A DNA stretch of 32,796 bases, taken from NCBI GenBank assembly GCA_012840465.1, contig DULJ01000100.1:1-32796 (forward strand). Reading direction: 5' to 3'. The DNA is from Caryophanales bacterium (GTDB lineage: Bacteria > Bacillota > Bacilli > Bacillales > Bacillaceae_J). The translations under genes and the position numbers were made by a program. Positions 25,757 through 32,796 of this stretch are shown piece after piece (position 1 is the stretch's first letter; the number at the start of each line of letters is the position of its first letter). A model generated the notes under the pieces. It was not told the DNA's origin. It worked only from the letters and a program-made list of their open reading frames with translations, and searched no databases.

Positions 25757-25786
25757 TTGACATCTGTTACAACATTTTTCTATAAT
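25757..25786 (+). promoter_or_regulatory. Strong sigma-A promoter of secDF
   Basis: Consensus TTGACA (25757-25762) and TATAAT (25781-25786), 18 nt apart. The transcript would have a leader of about 230 nt before secDF. Confidence 0.85.
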
Positions 25787-25840
25787 GGACATATTGTTAT
25801 TATATTTACATAAACAGATACCTCAGGTTTTTAATGGAAG

Positions 25841-25928
25841 TTTTTCGAGCAAAGATCAAAGACTAAGAACGCCACATCCTGTGGGCCTAAAAAATCTGGG
25901 TGCAAGTACGCCTTGGCGTATTTGATTT
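25841..25928. repeat. Modular palindromic intergenic repeat, copy 3
   Basis: Blocks A and B of the family seen at 11-225 and 4399-4506. TTTTTCGAGCAAAGATCAAA leads to GCCACATCCTGTGGGCC (25871-25887), then AAAAAATCTGGG and the palindrome AAGTACGCC-TT-GGCGTATTT (25904-25923). It lies inside the secDF leader, downstream of the promoter, and is followed directly by a strong terminator hairpin. Confidence 0.75.
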
Positions 25929-25930
25929 GT

Positions 25931-25956
25931 AACGGGATTAAATCCCGTTGTTTTTT
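25931..25956 (+). terminator. Intrinsic terminator inside the secDF leader
   Basis: AACGGGATT-A-AATCCCGTT (25931-25949) is a perfect 9-bp inverted repeat followed by GTTTTTT. It lies between the secDF promoter and start codon, so it could act as an attenuator. No anti-terminator partner was identified with confidence. Confidence 0.75.
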
Positions 25957-25987
25957 CGTGCAGGTTAAGAAAGAATAGAAGCCGCGC

Positions 25988-26009
25988 CTTTTCGCGCTTT
26001 TTGTTCTTA
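25988..26009 (+). terminator. Second terminator-like hairpin just before the secDF SD
   Basis: AAGC-c-GCGC and GCGC-TTTTT enclose a small loop: GCGC (25984-25987 region) pairs with GCGC (25994-25997), followed by TTTTTG. The hairpin is short and ends about 12 nt before the SD AAGGAGG (26011-26016 region). Confidence 0.4.
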
Positions 26010-26024
26010 AAAGGAGGAGCATTT

Positions 26025-28298
26025 ATGGTTAAAAGAGGACGGATTTTAGCATTTTTCTTGATCGTCCTACTGGTAGGAAATCTTATCGGCTTCACAACAA
26101 ACGGAATTCTGAAAAACATTAAATTAGGACTGGATCTTCAAGGTGGTTTTGAAATTTTATATGAAGTAAAGCCTATTAATGAAAATCAAAAGGTTGACCG
26201 TGAACTCTTATTAAGCACAGTCAGCGCTTTAAATAAACGGATTAACGTACTAGGCGTAAGCGAACCCATCATCCAAATAGAAGGAAATGATCGCATTCGC
26301 GTGCAATTAGCGGGTGTAGAAGACCAAGAAAAAGCCCGTGAAATTCTTTCAACACAAGCAAAGCTTACATTTAGAGATGTGTTTGACCAGAAATTATTGG
26401 ATGGAGCGGATTTACAAGAAGGCGGTGCTACTCAATCCTTCGATGATAAAAACAGACCTATCGTCACCCTTACTCTGAAAGATGCTGATAAATTTGGACA
26501 AGTTACACAGCAAATTTTAAGCATGAAGCCAAACAACCTGATGGTAATATGGTTAGATTTCGAAGAAGGTGTAGACTCGTTCGCCGCTGAATCACAAAAA
26601 GGCCCTAAAGAACAAAAGTATTTATCAGCTGCAACAGTTGACAACGTATTAAATACGAAAAATGTTATGATTAGCGGTAACTTTACGATTGAAGAAGCCA
26701 AACAATTAGCTGACCTTTTGAATGCTGGATCATTGCCGGTTGAATTGAATGAAGTGTTCTCAACATCAATTGGAGCATCATTCGGTGAGCTAGCTTTACA
26801 TGATACAGTCGTTGCGGGCTTAATCGGGATTGTATTAATTTACTTATTCATGCTGTTATATTACCGCTTCCTTGGATTTATTGCGGTTGTTGCGTTATCT
26901 ATCTATATTTGGCTAATCCTCCTAGTGTTTGACTGGATGAACGCCGTTTTAACATTACCAGGTATCGCAGCGTTAATTCTCGGGGTTGGTATGGCAGTCG
27001 ATGCTAATATCATCACCTATGAACGGATCAAAGAAGAAATTCGAGCGGGAAAATCAATGATGTCGGCTTTCCGTGCCGGTAGTAAAAACTCCTTCGGAAC
27101 CATTCTTGATGCGAACTTAACAACAATATTAGCAGCCGTTGTTTTATTCTTCTACGGTACAAGCTCTGTTAAGGGCTTTGCGACAATGTTGATTATTAGT
27201 ATCTTAGTCAGTTTCCTAACAGCTGTTTGGGGATCAAGGATGTTATTACAATTATGGGTCAATAGCCGTTTCTTAAATAACAAAGTTAGCTGGTTTGGCG
27301 TGAAAAAGAGCCAGATTCGCAATATCAATGAATATCAGGCAGAAGAACTTGTTGTTCAAGGTCCATTTGCAAAAGCGGATTTTATCAAACACCATCGGAA
27401 GTTCTTCGCTTTGTCAGGGGTTATGGTTGTTCTTGGTACAATCGCACTTTTAACAATGGGTCTCAATCTAGGTATTGATTTTGCTAGTGGTACAAGAATT
27501 GAAATACAAGCACCTAATCAAACCTTAACGAAAGATGTCCTAACTAAGGAATTTGCTGAATTAGGCTATGAGCCGGAAGATGTTACGTTAGCTGGTGATA
27601 AGAATGAAATGAGCATCTCGCGCTTTGTTGGTATTCTTTCCAAAGAAGAAATTGCTAAAGTAAAAGCCCATTTCGTTGATAAATACGGGGTTGAACCAAA
27701 CATTAGTACCGTATCACCGACTGTTGGTAAAGAGCTTGCCAAGAATGCTTTCAAAGGAATTATGTTTGCATCAGCTGGTATTGTTTTATACGTAGCAGTC
27801 CGTTTTGAATGGTATTTCGGGCTTGCGGCGATTGTATCGCTATTGCATGACGCATTCTTAATTATCGTCGTCTTTAGTCTTCTAAGAATTGAGGTTGACT
27901 TGACATTTATCGCGGCAATTTTAACAATTGTCGGTTATTCGATTAACGATACCATTGTTACCTTTGACCGGATTCGTGAAAATATGAGAATCAAGAAGCG
28001 TGTGAAAACCTATGATGATTTAGCGGAAATAGTCAATAAAAGTTTGATTCAAGTAATGAGCCGTTCAATCAACACAGTTTTAACCGTTGTAATTGCTGCA
28101 GCAACTTTATGGATTTTTGGAGCTGAATCAATCCGCAACTTCTCATTTGCTTTATTAGTGGGCTTAGTTGCAGGTACGTATTCGTCGATCTTCATTGCAG
28201 CACAACTTTGGTTAGTATGGAAGTCTAAATCATTAGGTAAAATGAAAAATAAACCAAAAGATAAAGAAAAAGATTATGATCCTGAACCACAAGTTTAA
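26025..28298 (+). CDS. secDF: Protein translocase subunit SecDF (fused)
   Basis: Proton-motive-force-driven accessory subunit of the Sec translocase, with SecD and SecF fused as in Bacillus. The SecD half (about 1-430) has an N-terminal membrane segment, LGLDLQGGFEILYEV, a large extracytoplasmic region and the five-helix bundle with GIAALILGVGMAVDANIITYERI. The SecF half shows LGIDFASGTRIEIQ and IVGYSINDTIVTFDRIREN. ATG 26025 follows SD AAGGAGGAGC; an in-frame start at 26001 lacks support. Length 757 aa. Expression probably starts at the 25757-25786 promoter, and the leader carries terminator-like hairpins. Confidence 0.97.
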   Translation: MVKRGRILAFFLIVLLVGNLIGFTTNGILKNIKLGLDLQGGFEILYEVKPINENQKVDRELLLSTVSALNKRINVLGVSEPIIQIEGNDRIRVQLAGVEDQEKAREILSTQAKLTFRDVFDQKLLDGADLQEGGATQSFDDKNRPIVTLTLKDADKFGQVTQQILSMKPNNLMVIWLDFEEGVDSFAAESQKGPKEQKYLSAATVDNVLNTKNVMISGNFTIEEAKQLADLLNAGSLPVELNEVFSTSIGASFGELALHDTVVAGLIGIVLIYLFMLLYYRFLGFIAVVALSIYIWLILLVFDWMNAVLTLPGIAALILGVGMAVDANIITYERIKEEIRAGKSMMSAFRAGSKNSFGTILDANLTTILAAVVLFFYGTSSVKGFATMLIISILVSFLTAVWGSRMLLQLWVNSRFLNNKVSWFGVKKSQIRNINEYQAEELVVQGPFAKADFIKHHRKFFALSGVMVVLGTIALLTMGLNLGIDFASGTRIEIQAPNQTLTKDVLTKEFAELGYEPEDVTLAGDKNEMSISRFVGILSKEEIAKVKAHFVDKYGVEPNISTVSPTVGKELAKNAFKGIMFASAGIVLYVAVRFEWYFGLAAIVSLLHDAFLIIVVFSLLRIEVDLTFIAAILTIVGYSINDTIVTFDRIRENMRIKKRVKTYDDLAEIVNKSLIQVMSRSINTVLTVVIAAATLWIFGAESIRNFSFALLVGLVAGTYSSIFIAAQLWLVWKSKSLGKMKNKPKDKEKDYDPEPQV

Positions 28299-28319
28299 GG
28301 AAAAGCGGTAGCACTAGAG

Positions 28320-28349
28320 AAAAATCGGCATTATGCCGATTTTTTTTTA
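28320..28349 (+). terminator. Terminator after secDF
   Basis: AAAAATCGGCAT (28320-28331) pairs with ATGCCGATTTTT (28333-28344) and a long T run follows. Confidence 0.9.
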
Positions 28350-28354
28350 TCCAT

Positions 28355-28383
28355 TTGCCACTAGTTTGCCTTTTTTGTATAAT
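28355..28383 (+). promoter_or_regulatory. Sigma-A promoter of recJ-apt
   Basis: TTGCCA (28355-28360) and a perfect TATAAT (28378-28383), 17 nt apart, placed between the secDF terminator and recJ. Confidence 0.75.
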
Positions 28384-28406
28384 TAACAAGTTAAGGAGTG
28401 GTATTT

Positions 28407-30770
28407 TTGTTACAGTCAAAATCACGTTGGATCATACAAAATTGTGATCGAACTTTTTCACAAGCATTGTCAAATGAACTTAATATAGCACCTCTTGTTG
28501 CAAATTTATTAGTAAATAGAGGAATTGTAACAGCGGAAACGGCAAATCATTTTTTAAATAAAGATGCAGCGAACTTTCATGACCCGTTTTTACTAGATTC
28601 GATGGATATTGCCATTGCAAGAATTGAAAAGGCTATTGAAAACAATGAAAAAATTCTTGTGTATGGTGACTATGATGCGGATGGAGTCTCAAGTACAACG
28701 GTTATGGTTCGAGCATTAGAAGAAAAGGGAGCAAGGGTAGACTTCTATATCCCTAATCGTTTTACAGAGGGGTATGGACCAAATGAGGCTGTTTTCAGAT
28801 GGGCAGGTGCTGAAGACTATCGTGTAATTATTACCGTTGATACCGGGATTTCCGCTTTGCATGAAGCAAAGGTTGCAAAAGAAGTAGGAATGGATTTAAT
28901 CATTACGGACCATCATGAAATTTCTCCCGAACTACCGGAGGCCTTTGCAATTATCCATCCTCGAAAACCGGGTGGTCATTATCCTTTTGGTGAACTGGCT
29001 GGAGTTGGAGTGGCCTTTAAGGTAGCCCATGCGTTACTAGGGGAATTACCGAAGCATTTGCTTGAATTTGCGGTTATTGGTACGATTTCAGACTTAGTCC
29101 CGTTAAAAGATGAAAATCGATTAATTGCAAGTTTAGGATTAAAAGCGATGCAACACACAACCAATCCAGGTCTCCGAGCCCTTCTTCAAATTGCCGGTAT
29201 GGACGACAAGGAAATAACCGAAGAAACGATCGGCTTTGCAATTGGACCTAGGATCAATGCAGTTGGAAGACTGGGGTCGGCTGATCCTGCTGTCGAATTG
29301 TTAATGACTGATTCAGAAGAAGAAGCTAAAAGGATAGCGGCGGAAATAGACGAAATCAATCGTGATCGCCAAACGTTAGTAAATGAGATCACTGAAGAAG
29401 CGATACAAGAGGTCGAAAAACATTTTCCTCCTGAAGAAAACTATGTATTAGTAATCGCGAAGGAAGGCTGGAATCCGGGTGTAATCGGAATCGTGGCTTC
29501 GAGGCTTACAGAAAAATATTATCGTCCTACAATTGTGTTAAGCATTGACAGGGAGAAAGCTGTTGCAAAAGGATCGGCAAGGAGTATTGAAGGGTTTGAT
29601 TTGTTTGAAAATCTGTCCACATGCCGTGACATTCTTCCGCACTTTGGTGGTCATGCAATGGCAGCGGGAATGACATTAAAATTAGAAGATGTTGAAACAC
29701 TAAGAAACCGATTAAATCATTTAGCAAGGGAGATCTTAACAGAAAAGGACTTCACCCCATTAATGAACGTCGATATAAGATGTTCATTGGATGACGTGAG
29801 TGTTGCAACGATTGAAGAAATGCTGCAATTGGCACCATTTGGGGTTGGTAACCCAAAACCGCTTGTTTGTTTAGAGGAAGTTTCCTTACAGCAAATTCGG
29901 AAAATTGGCAGCCAAATGAACCATTTGAAAGTCATTTTTGAAAAAGAAGGACAGGTCCTGGATGCAGTCGGTTTTGGCTACGGATATTTAGCTGATGAGA
30001 TCTCACCATTGTCAACCGTTAAAGTAGTCGGTGAATTATCAATCAATGAGTGGAATGGCTTTAGAAAACCGCAATTAATGCTGAAGGACGCCGCTGTGGA
30101 GGAATGGCAGTTATTTGACTTTAGAGGTAAAAAAGAAATAAAAAAACAACTGCAATCTTCTAAACTAACACAAGAAACGATGATTGCGTTTAGAGAAGAA
30201 ACCATTGCCCGCCTACAATTAGAGGATTGGAAAAACCAAATTGTCCTCGTTCAGGATTTAAAATCGATTGACCAGGTTATAAATAGTAGTAAATCGCTTG
30301 TCATATTAGATTTGCCTTATGATTCAAACATGTTAAAAAAGCTTTTAGAATTCACGATGCCTGAAAGAATCTATGCCGTTTTCGACCATGAAGATGAGCA
30401 TTTCTTCAGCACCTTACCGACCCGAGATCATTTTAAATGGTATTATGCCTTTTTATTAAAGCAACAGCCATTTGATGTTAAAAAATATGCAGATGCACTT
30501 TCGAAGAAAAAAGGTTGGTCAAAAGAAACGATTCATTTTATGACGAAGGTGTTTTTTGATTTGGAATTTGCTAAAATAGAAAATGGTCTCATTACATTGG
30601 TAGAAAATCCTATTAAAAGGGATTTTGAATCATCAAAAACTTACAACCAGAAACAAGAGTTATTAAAGATGGAGACAGAACTAGTCTACTCTTCTTACCA
30701 ATCTTTAAAGGAATGGTTTGATAGAGTAATTGGAACGTCCTGTATAGTAGAGGAGGAAATCGTAATATGA
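28407..30770 (+). CDS. recJ: Single-stranded-DNA-specific exonuclease RecJ
   Basis: 5'-to-3' single-strand exonuclease of the DHH family, acting in recombination and repair. The DHH domain shows [16 protein letters not shown] (D88, D90, D92), ITVDTGIS and ITDHHE (DHH at 168-170). [13 protein letters not shown] and the DHHA1 region [20 protein letters not shown] follow, then an OB domain and the C-terminal region of long Bacillus RecJ. TTG 28407 gives [11 protein letters not shown], aligned with B. subtilis MLASK, and has SD AAGGAG (28393-28398). GTG 28398 overlaps that SD. Length 787 aa. Its stop overlaps the apt start by four bases (ATGA). Confidence 0.96.
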   Translation: MLQSKSRWIIQNCDRTFSQALSNELNIAPLVANLLVNRGIVTAETANHFLNKDAANFHDPFLLDSMDIAIARIEKAIENNEKILVYGDYDADGVSSTTVMVRALEEKGARVDFYIPNRFTEGYGPNEAVFRWAGAEDYRVIITVDTGISALHEAKVAKEVGMDLIITDHHEISPELPEAFAIIHPRKPGGHYPFGELAGVGVAFKVAHALLGELPKHLLEFAVIGTISDLVPLKDENRLIASLGLKAMQHTTNPGLRALLQIAGMDDKEITEETIGFAIGPRINAVGRLGSADPAVELLMTDSEEEAKRIAAEIDEINRDRQTLVNEITEEAIQEVEKHFPPEENYVLVIAKEGWNPGVIGIVASRLTEKYYRPTIVLSIDREKAVAKGSARSIEGFDLFENLSTCRDILPHFGGHAMAAGMTLKLEDVETLRNRLNHLAREILTEKDFTPLMNVDIRCSLDDVSVATIEEMLQLAPFGVGNPKPLVCLEEVSLQQIRKIGSQMNHLKVIFEKEGQVLDAVGFGYGYLADEISPLSTVKVVGELSINEWNGFRKPQLMLKDAAVEEWQLFDFRGKKEIKKQLQSSKLTQETMIAFREETIARLQLEDWKNQIVLVQDLKSIDQVINSSKSLVILDLPYDSNMLKKLLEFTMPERIYAVFDHEDEHFFSTLPTRDHFKWYYAFLLKQQPFDVKKYADALSKKKGWSKETIHFMTKVFFDLEFAKIENGLITLVENPIKRDFESSKTYNQKQELLKMETELVYSSYQSLKEWFDRVIGTSCIVEEEIVI

Positions 30771-31279
30771 ATTATAAAGATTACATCGCATTAGTACCAG
30801 ATTGGCCTAAAGAAGGAATTCAATTTAAAGATATTACGCCATTGATGGATCATGGTCCTGCTTTTAAAAGTGCGATAGATGATATTGTTGCCTATGCGAA
30901 AGATAAAGATATTGATGTCATTGTTGGTCCAGAGGCACGCGGATTTATTGTCGGCTGCCCTGTTGCTTATGCACTCGGAATTGGCTTTGCCCCGGTTCGT
31001 AAAGAAGGAAAACTTCCAAGAGAAGTGATTCGCGCAGAATACGGGCTTGAGTACGGGAAAGACATATTAACCATGCACCAAGATGCAATTAAACCGGGAC
31101 AAAGAGTCTTGATTGTCGATGATTTGTTGGCAACTGGTGGCACGATGGATGCATCGATTCGGTTAGTAGAACAGCTTGGCGGGGTTGTTGCCGGCTTAGC
31201 GTTTTTAGTTGAATTAACATACTTAGATGGTCGTTCAAAGCTTAAGGGATATGACGTTTTAACCTTAATGGAATATTAA
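30767..31279 (+). CDS. apt: Adenine phosphoribosyltransferase
   Basis: Salvages adenine with PRPP to AMP. The PRPP motif [13 protein letters not shown] is at 114-126. The N-terminal [22 protein letters not shown] and PVRKEGKLP are Apt signatures. Length 170 aa equals the usual Bacillus size. The start overlaps the recJ stop and follows the strong SD GAGGAGG. In B. subtilis relA follows apt, but here accessory sequence follows. Confidence 0.98.
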   Translation: MNYKDYIALVPDWPKEGIQFKDITPLMDHGPAFKSAIDDIVAYAKDKDIDVIVGPEARGFIVGCPVAYALGIGFAPVRKEGKLPREVIRAEYGLEYGKDILTMHQDAIKPGQRVLIVDDLLATGGTMDASIRLVEQLGGVVAGLAFLVELTYLDGRSKLKGYDVLTLMEY

Positions 31280-31289
31280 TTATTTATTG

Positions 31290-31322
31290 CAAGGGGTGCT
31301 CACAGGGTGCTCTTTTTTTTTT
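31290..31322 (+). terminator. Possible weak terminator after apt
   Basis: GGGTGCTC occurs twice as a direct repeat (about 31295-31314), followed by a run of ten or more T. Pairing is possible only with many G-U pairs. The T run and position suggest termination, but the stem is poor. Confidence 0.4.
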
Positions 31323-31366
31323 ACCAAATAACGGTTGGTTCATAACCAGAAATTTTCGGATAATAA

Positions 31367-31555
31367 TTAGTTTTCCCCGGATTTAAATAAATCGAAGAAC
31401 CCTCCCTCCGTATTGTCAACCTTTTCATAAAGTACACACCCTGATTCAACATCCATCAAAATGGCAGTTTCCGCTGAAACATTTGAAAAAGCTACAGCCT
31501 TATATGGAATAAAAATGGAAGGTTGTAAAACAATAACAATATGTAAAAGTATCAT
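31367..31555 (-). pseudogene. Remnant of a D-alanyl-D-alanine carboxypeptidase (S11) gene
   Basis: A 62-codon frame on the minus strand whose middle (31421-31480) reads VSAETAILMDVESGCVLYEK. This closely resembles the first conserved strand of S11 penicillin-binding carboxypeptidases such as DacB/DacF (compare B. subtilis DacB [20 protein letters not shown], from memory). The preceding 24 residues are hydrophobic, as in a signal peptide, but lack N-terminal basic residues. The frame stops before the catalytic SxxK, which normally follows within about 20 residues, and no SxxN or KTG is seen nearby. I read it as a decayed fragment. Convergent with apt. I see nothing else coding in 31280-31658. 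Confidence 0.5.
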
Positions 31556-31685
31556 TTTTTAAAAATATGACATGAAAAACTACACGTCCCTTCACCCGGT
31601 GTTTGTACAAATATACGAAGGACATGGGTGGATATGAATAAAAAGTAAGGGACATTAACCGAAGGTGTATTTCTCCGGATGGTCC

Positions 31686-32796
31686 ATGGCGCAAGGAGTA
31701 TCTTCAAGTGGAGGTGCTTATCAAGTATTATTACGAGTGGATTATAAGGAGCAAGCTATAAATAATGGGCAGCCGGATTGGTTTGGTGCTAATTTTAATA
31801 AATACGATCACCCATGGGAATATACGGAAAGAAGCGTTGTGATCCCCAATGCTTTTAAAAGCCTAGGTATCTATGTGAAATTAGAAAACCAACCAAATGC
31901 AACGGTGTGGTTTGATGAAATTGTCGTTCGAGCATCCAGCGTTTCAAATGCGATCATGAGTGAATACAATTTGGCACAAAACAATAGCTTTGAATACGAT
32001 CAGGAAAAGGCTGGTACACCCGATCAATGGCAATTATATATTCAAGACAAGACAACAGCGAACGTTCAATGGCTAACATCTAATCAAGATAATAAATCTT
32101 TTATTGGCGATCATTTTGTTAGTTTCTCAAATACAGGTGGCTGGACTTTCTATGGAAATAAACAAAACGAACCCCTAAAAGCAGGAGAGACATATGTTGC
32201 TACTGCGATGATTCGAACAGCAGCAAAGGTAACCAGTGGTGGCGGTATCATTAAATTTGATTTATATGATGGAAGTGGCAATTATTTAGGGGAAAAAGTG
32301 AGTAAAACGATAACCAAATCGGAAGATTGGACGCGTGTTTTAGTTGTTTTAACCTATGATGAGGCTAAAAGGATAAATGCTGCTGCAATTAGTATCAAAC
32401 TGTCGATTGGTACACTTGCCCCTACAGCAGGGACTCTCTATTTTGATGCCGTTAATTGGTTGACAAAGCCGGTTCTAACTCGACTTGGATACGATACGAA
32501 TAAAAATTATGTAACATTGATCACGAATCCGTTAGGATATTCAGTGTCACTTGCACGAAATTCCCGAGGAAACTTAGCAAGTGTCATTTTGCCCCGCGGG
32601 GGTAAGATTATATACGGATATGATACTTTAGATCGGCCAACGTATATCGAAAACCAGGCAACAAATGCCATCTATCAGATTATTTACGATAAAAACGGAA
32701 ACATCCTCAACCTTGGATTTTATGAGCTTGTAAATGGCAATGTGGTCTGGAAAAGTCAAATGAAACAAACGTTCAATGAACGAAATCAAATCAGGA
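31686..32796 (+). CDS. RHS/YD-repeat protein, 5'-truncated and cut by the window end
   Basis: An open frame runs from a stop at 31656 to the window end. The homologous sequence seems to begin before the first ATG (PKVYFSGWSMAQGVSSSGGA from 31659), and neither ATG 31686 nor GTG 31665 has an SD, so the 5' part is probably missing. Order: the end of a jelly-roll domain (WEYTERSVVIPNAFKSLGIY, VWFDEIVV), then a complete carbohydrate-binding-like domain (NNSFEYDQEKAGTPDQW; AGETYVATAMIRTA; TLYFDAVNWL), then YD-type repeats (NPLGYSVSLARNSRGNLASV; GKIIYGYDTLDRPTYI; YDKNGNILNLGF). This order matches the N-terminal half of large secreted or wall-associated RHS-repeat proteins of Bacilli. The variable C-terminal toxin end, if any, lies outside the window. 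Confidence 0.75.
   Translation, partial: MAQGVSSSGGAYQVLLRVDYKEQAINNGQPDWFGANFNKYDHPWEYTERSVVIPNAFKSLGIYVKLENQPNATVWFDEIVVRASSVSNAIMSEYNLAQNNSFEYDQEKAGTPDQWQLYIQDKTTANVQWLTSNQDNKSFIGDHFVSFSNTGGWTFYGNKQNEPLKAGETYVATAMIRTAAKVTSGGGIIKFDLYDGSGNYLGEKVSKTITKSEDWTRVLVVLTYDEAKRINAAAISIKLSIGTLAPTAGTLYFDAVNWLTKPVLTRLGYDTNKNYVTLITNPLGYSVSLARNSRGNLASVILPRGGKIIYGYDTLDRPTYIENQATNAIYQIIYDKNGNILNLGFYELVNGNVVWKSQMKQTFNERNQIR

Noticed and set aside
25736-26024. T-box or other known riboswitch in the secDF leader
   Set aside because: No T-box motif (TGGNACCGCG) and no recognisable purine, SAM or other riboswitch core was seen. Only terminator-like hairpins and the repeat are present.
31500-31694. Minus-strand 64-codon frame near the RHS gene
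   Set aside because: Its composition resembles no family, it lacks an SD, and it overlaps both the carboxypeptidase remnant and the start of the RHS frame.

Overview
The window is a chromosomal segment of a low-GC, endospore-forming Bacillaceae member (Bacillus/Neobacillus-like). The evidence is the run of sporulation genes (spoIVFA, spoIVFB, spo0B, safA, a coxA-like gene, bofC, spoVB), strong AGGAGG ribosome binding sites with frequent GTG/TTG starts, sigma-A promoters, and a gene order close to the obg-nad-ruv-sec-recJ-apt region of Bacillus subtilis. I name no species.

Layout. 1-280: palindromic repeat modules, no gene. 281-1959: spoIVFA-spoIVFB, the pro-sigma-K processing complex. 1960-2734: almost entirely a 52-bp tandem repeat array. 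2802-4286: RNase G. 4305-5735: L21 leader, rplU, prp and rpmA, with a strongly foldable ~110-nt element between prp and rpmA. 5786-9128: spo0B, obgE, pheB, pheA. 9109-14605: minus-strand nifS and niaR facing plus-strand nadB-nadC-nadA, i.e. de novo NAD synthesis, its repressor and a cysteine desulfurase presumed to serve NadA. 14726-18604: safA, nadE, a YhcN/YlaJ-type lipoprotein and bofC. 18801-23235: ruvA, ruvB, a DUF2905 protein, queA, tgt, yajC. 23261-25341 (minus): a TIGR04086 membrane protein and spoVB. 25412-31279: comN with a short leader ORF, secDF, recJ, apt. 31280-32796: accessory DNA with a remnant of a D-Ala-D-Ala carboxypeptidase gene and a 5'-less RHS/YD-repeat gene that runs off the end.

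Most genes are conserved housekeeping or sporulation genes. The unusual material is mostly non-coding: (1) twelve copies of a 52-bp unit with no length variation between spoIVFB and rng; (2) a highly foldable element with a possible loop E motif just before the rpmA ribosome binding site, beside the gene for the protease that matures L27; (3) a family of modular palindromic repeats (three copies), two of which sit inside the 5' leaders of rplU and secDF; (4) a strong intrinsic terminator inside the secDF leader, between promoter and start codon; (5) a 9-bp inverted repeat that could hide the spo0B ribosome binding site only in read-through transcripts; (6) a nine-codon leader ORF ending in the comN ribosome binding site; (7) a short-type nadE next to safA, near nadBCA; (8) gene debris after apt, where relA is expected.

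All assignments come from reading the sequence and from family knowledge; no database search was run.
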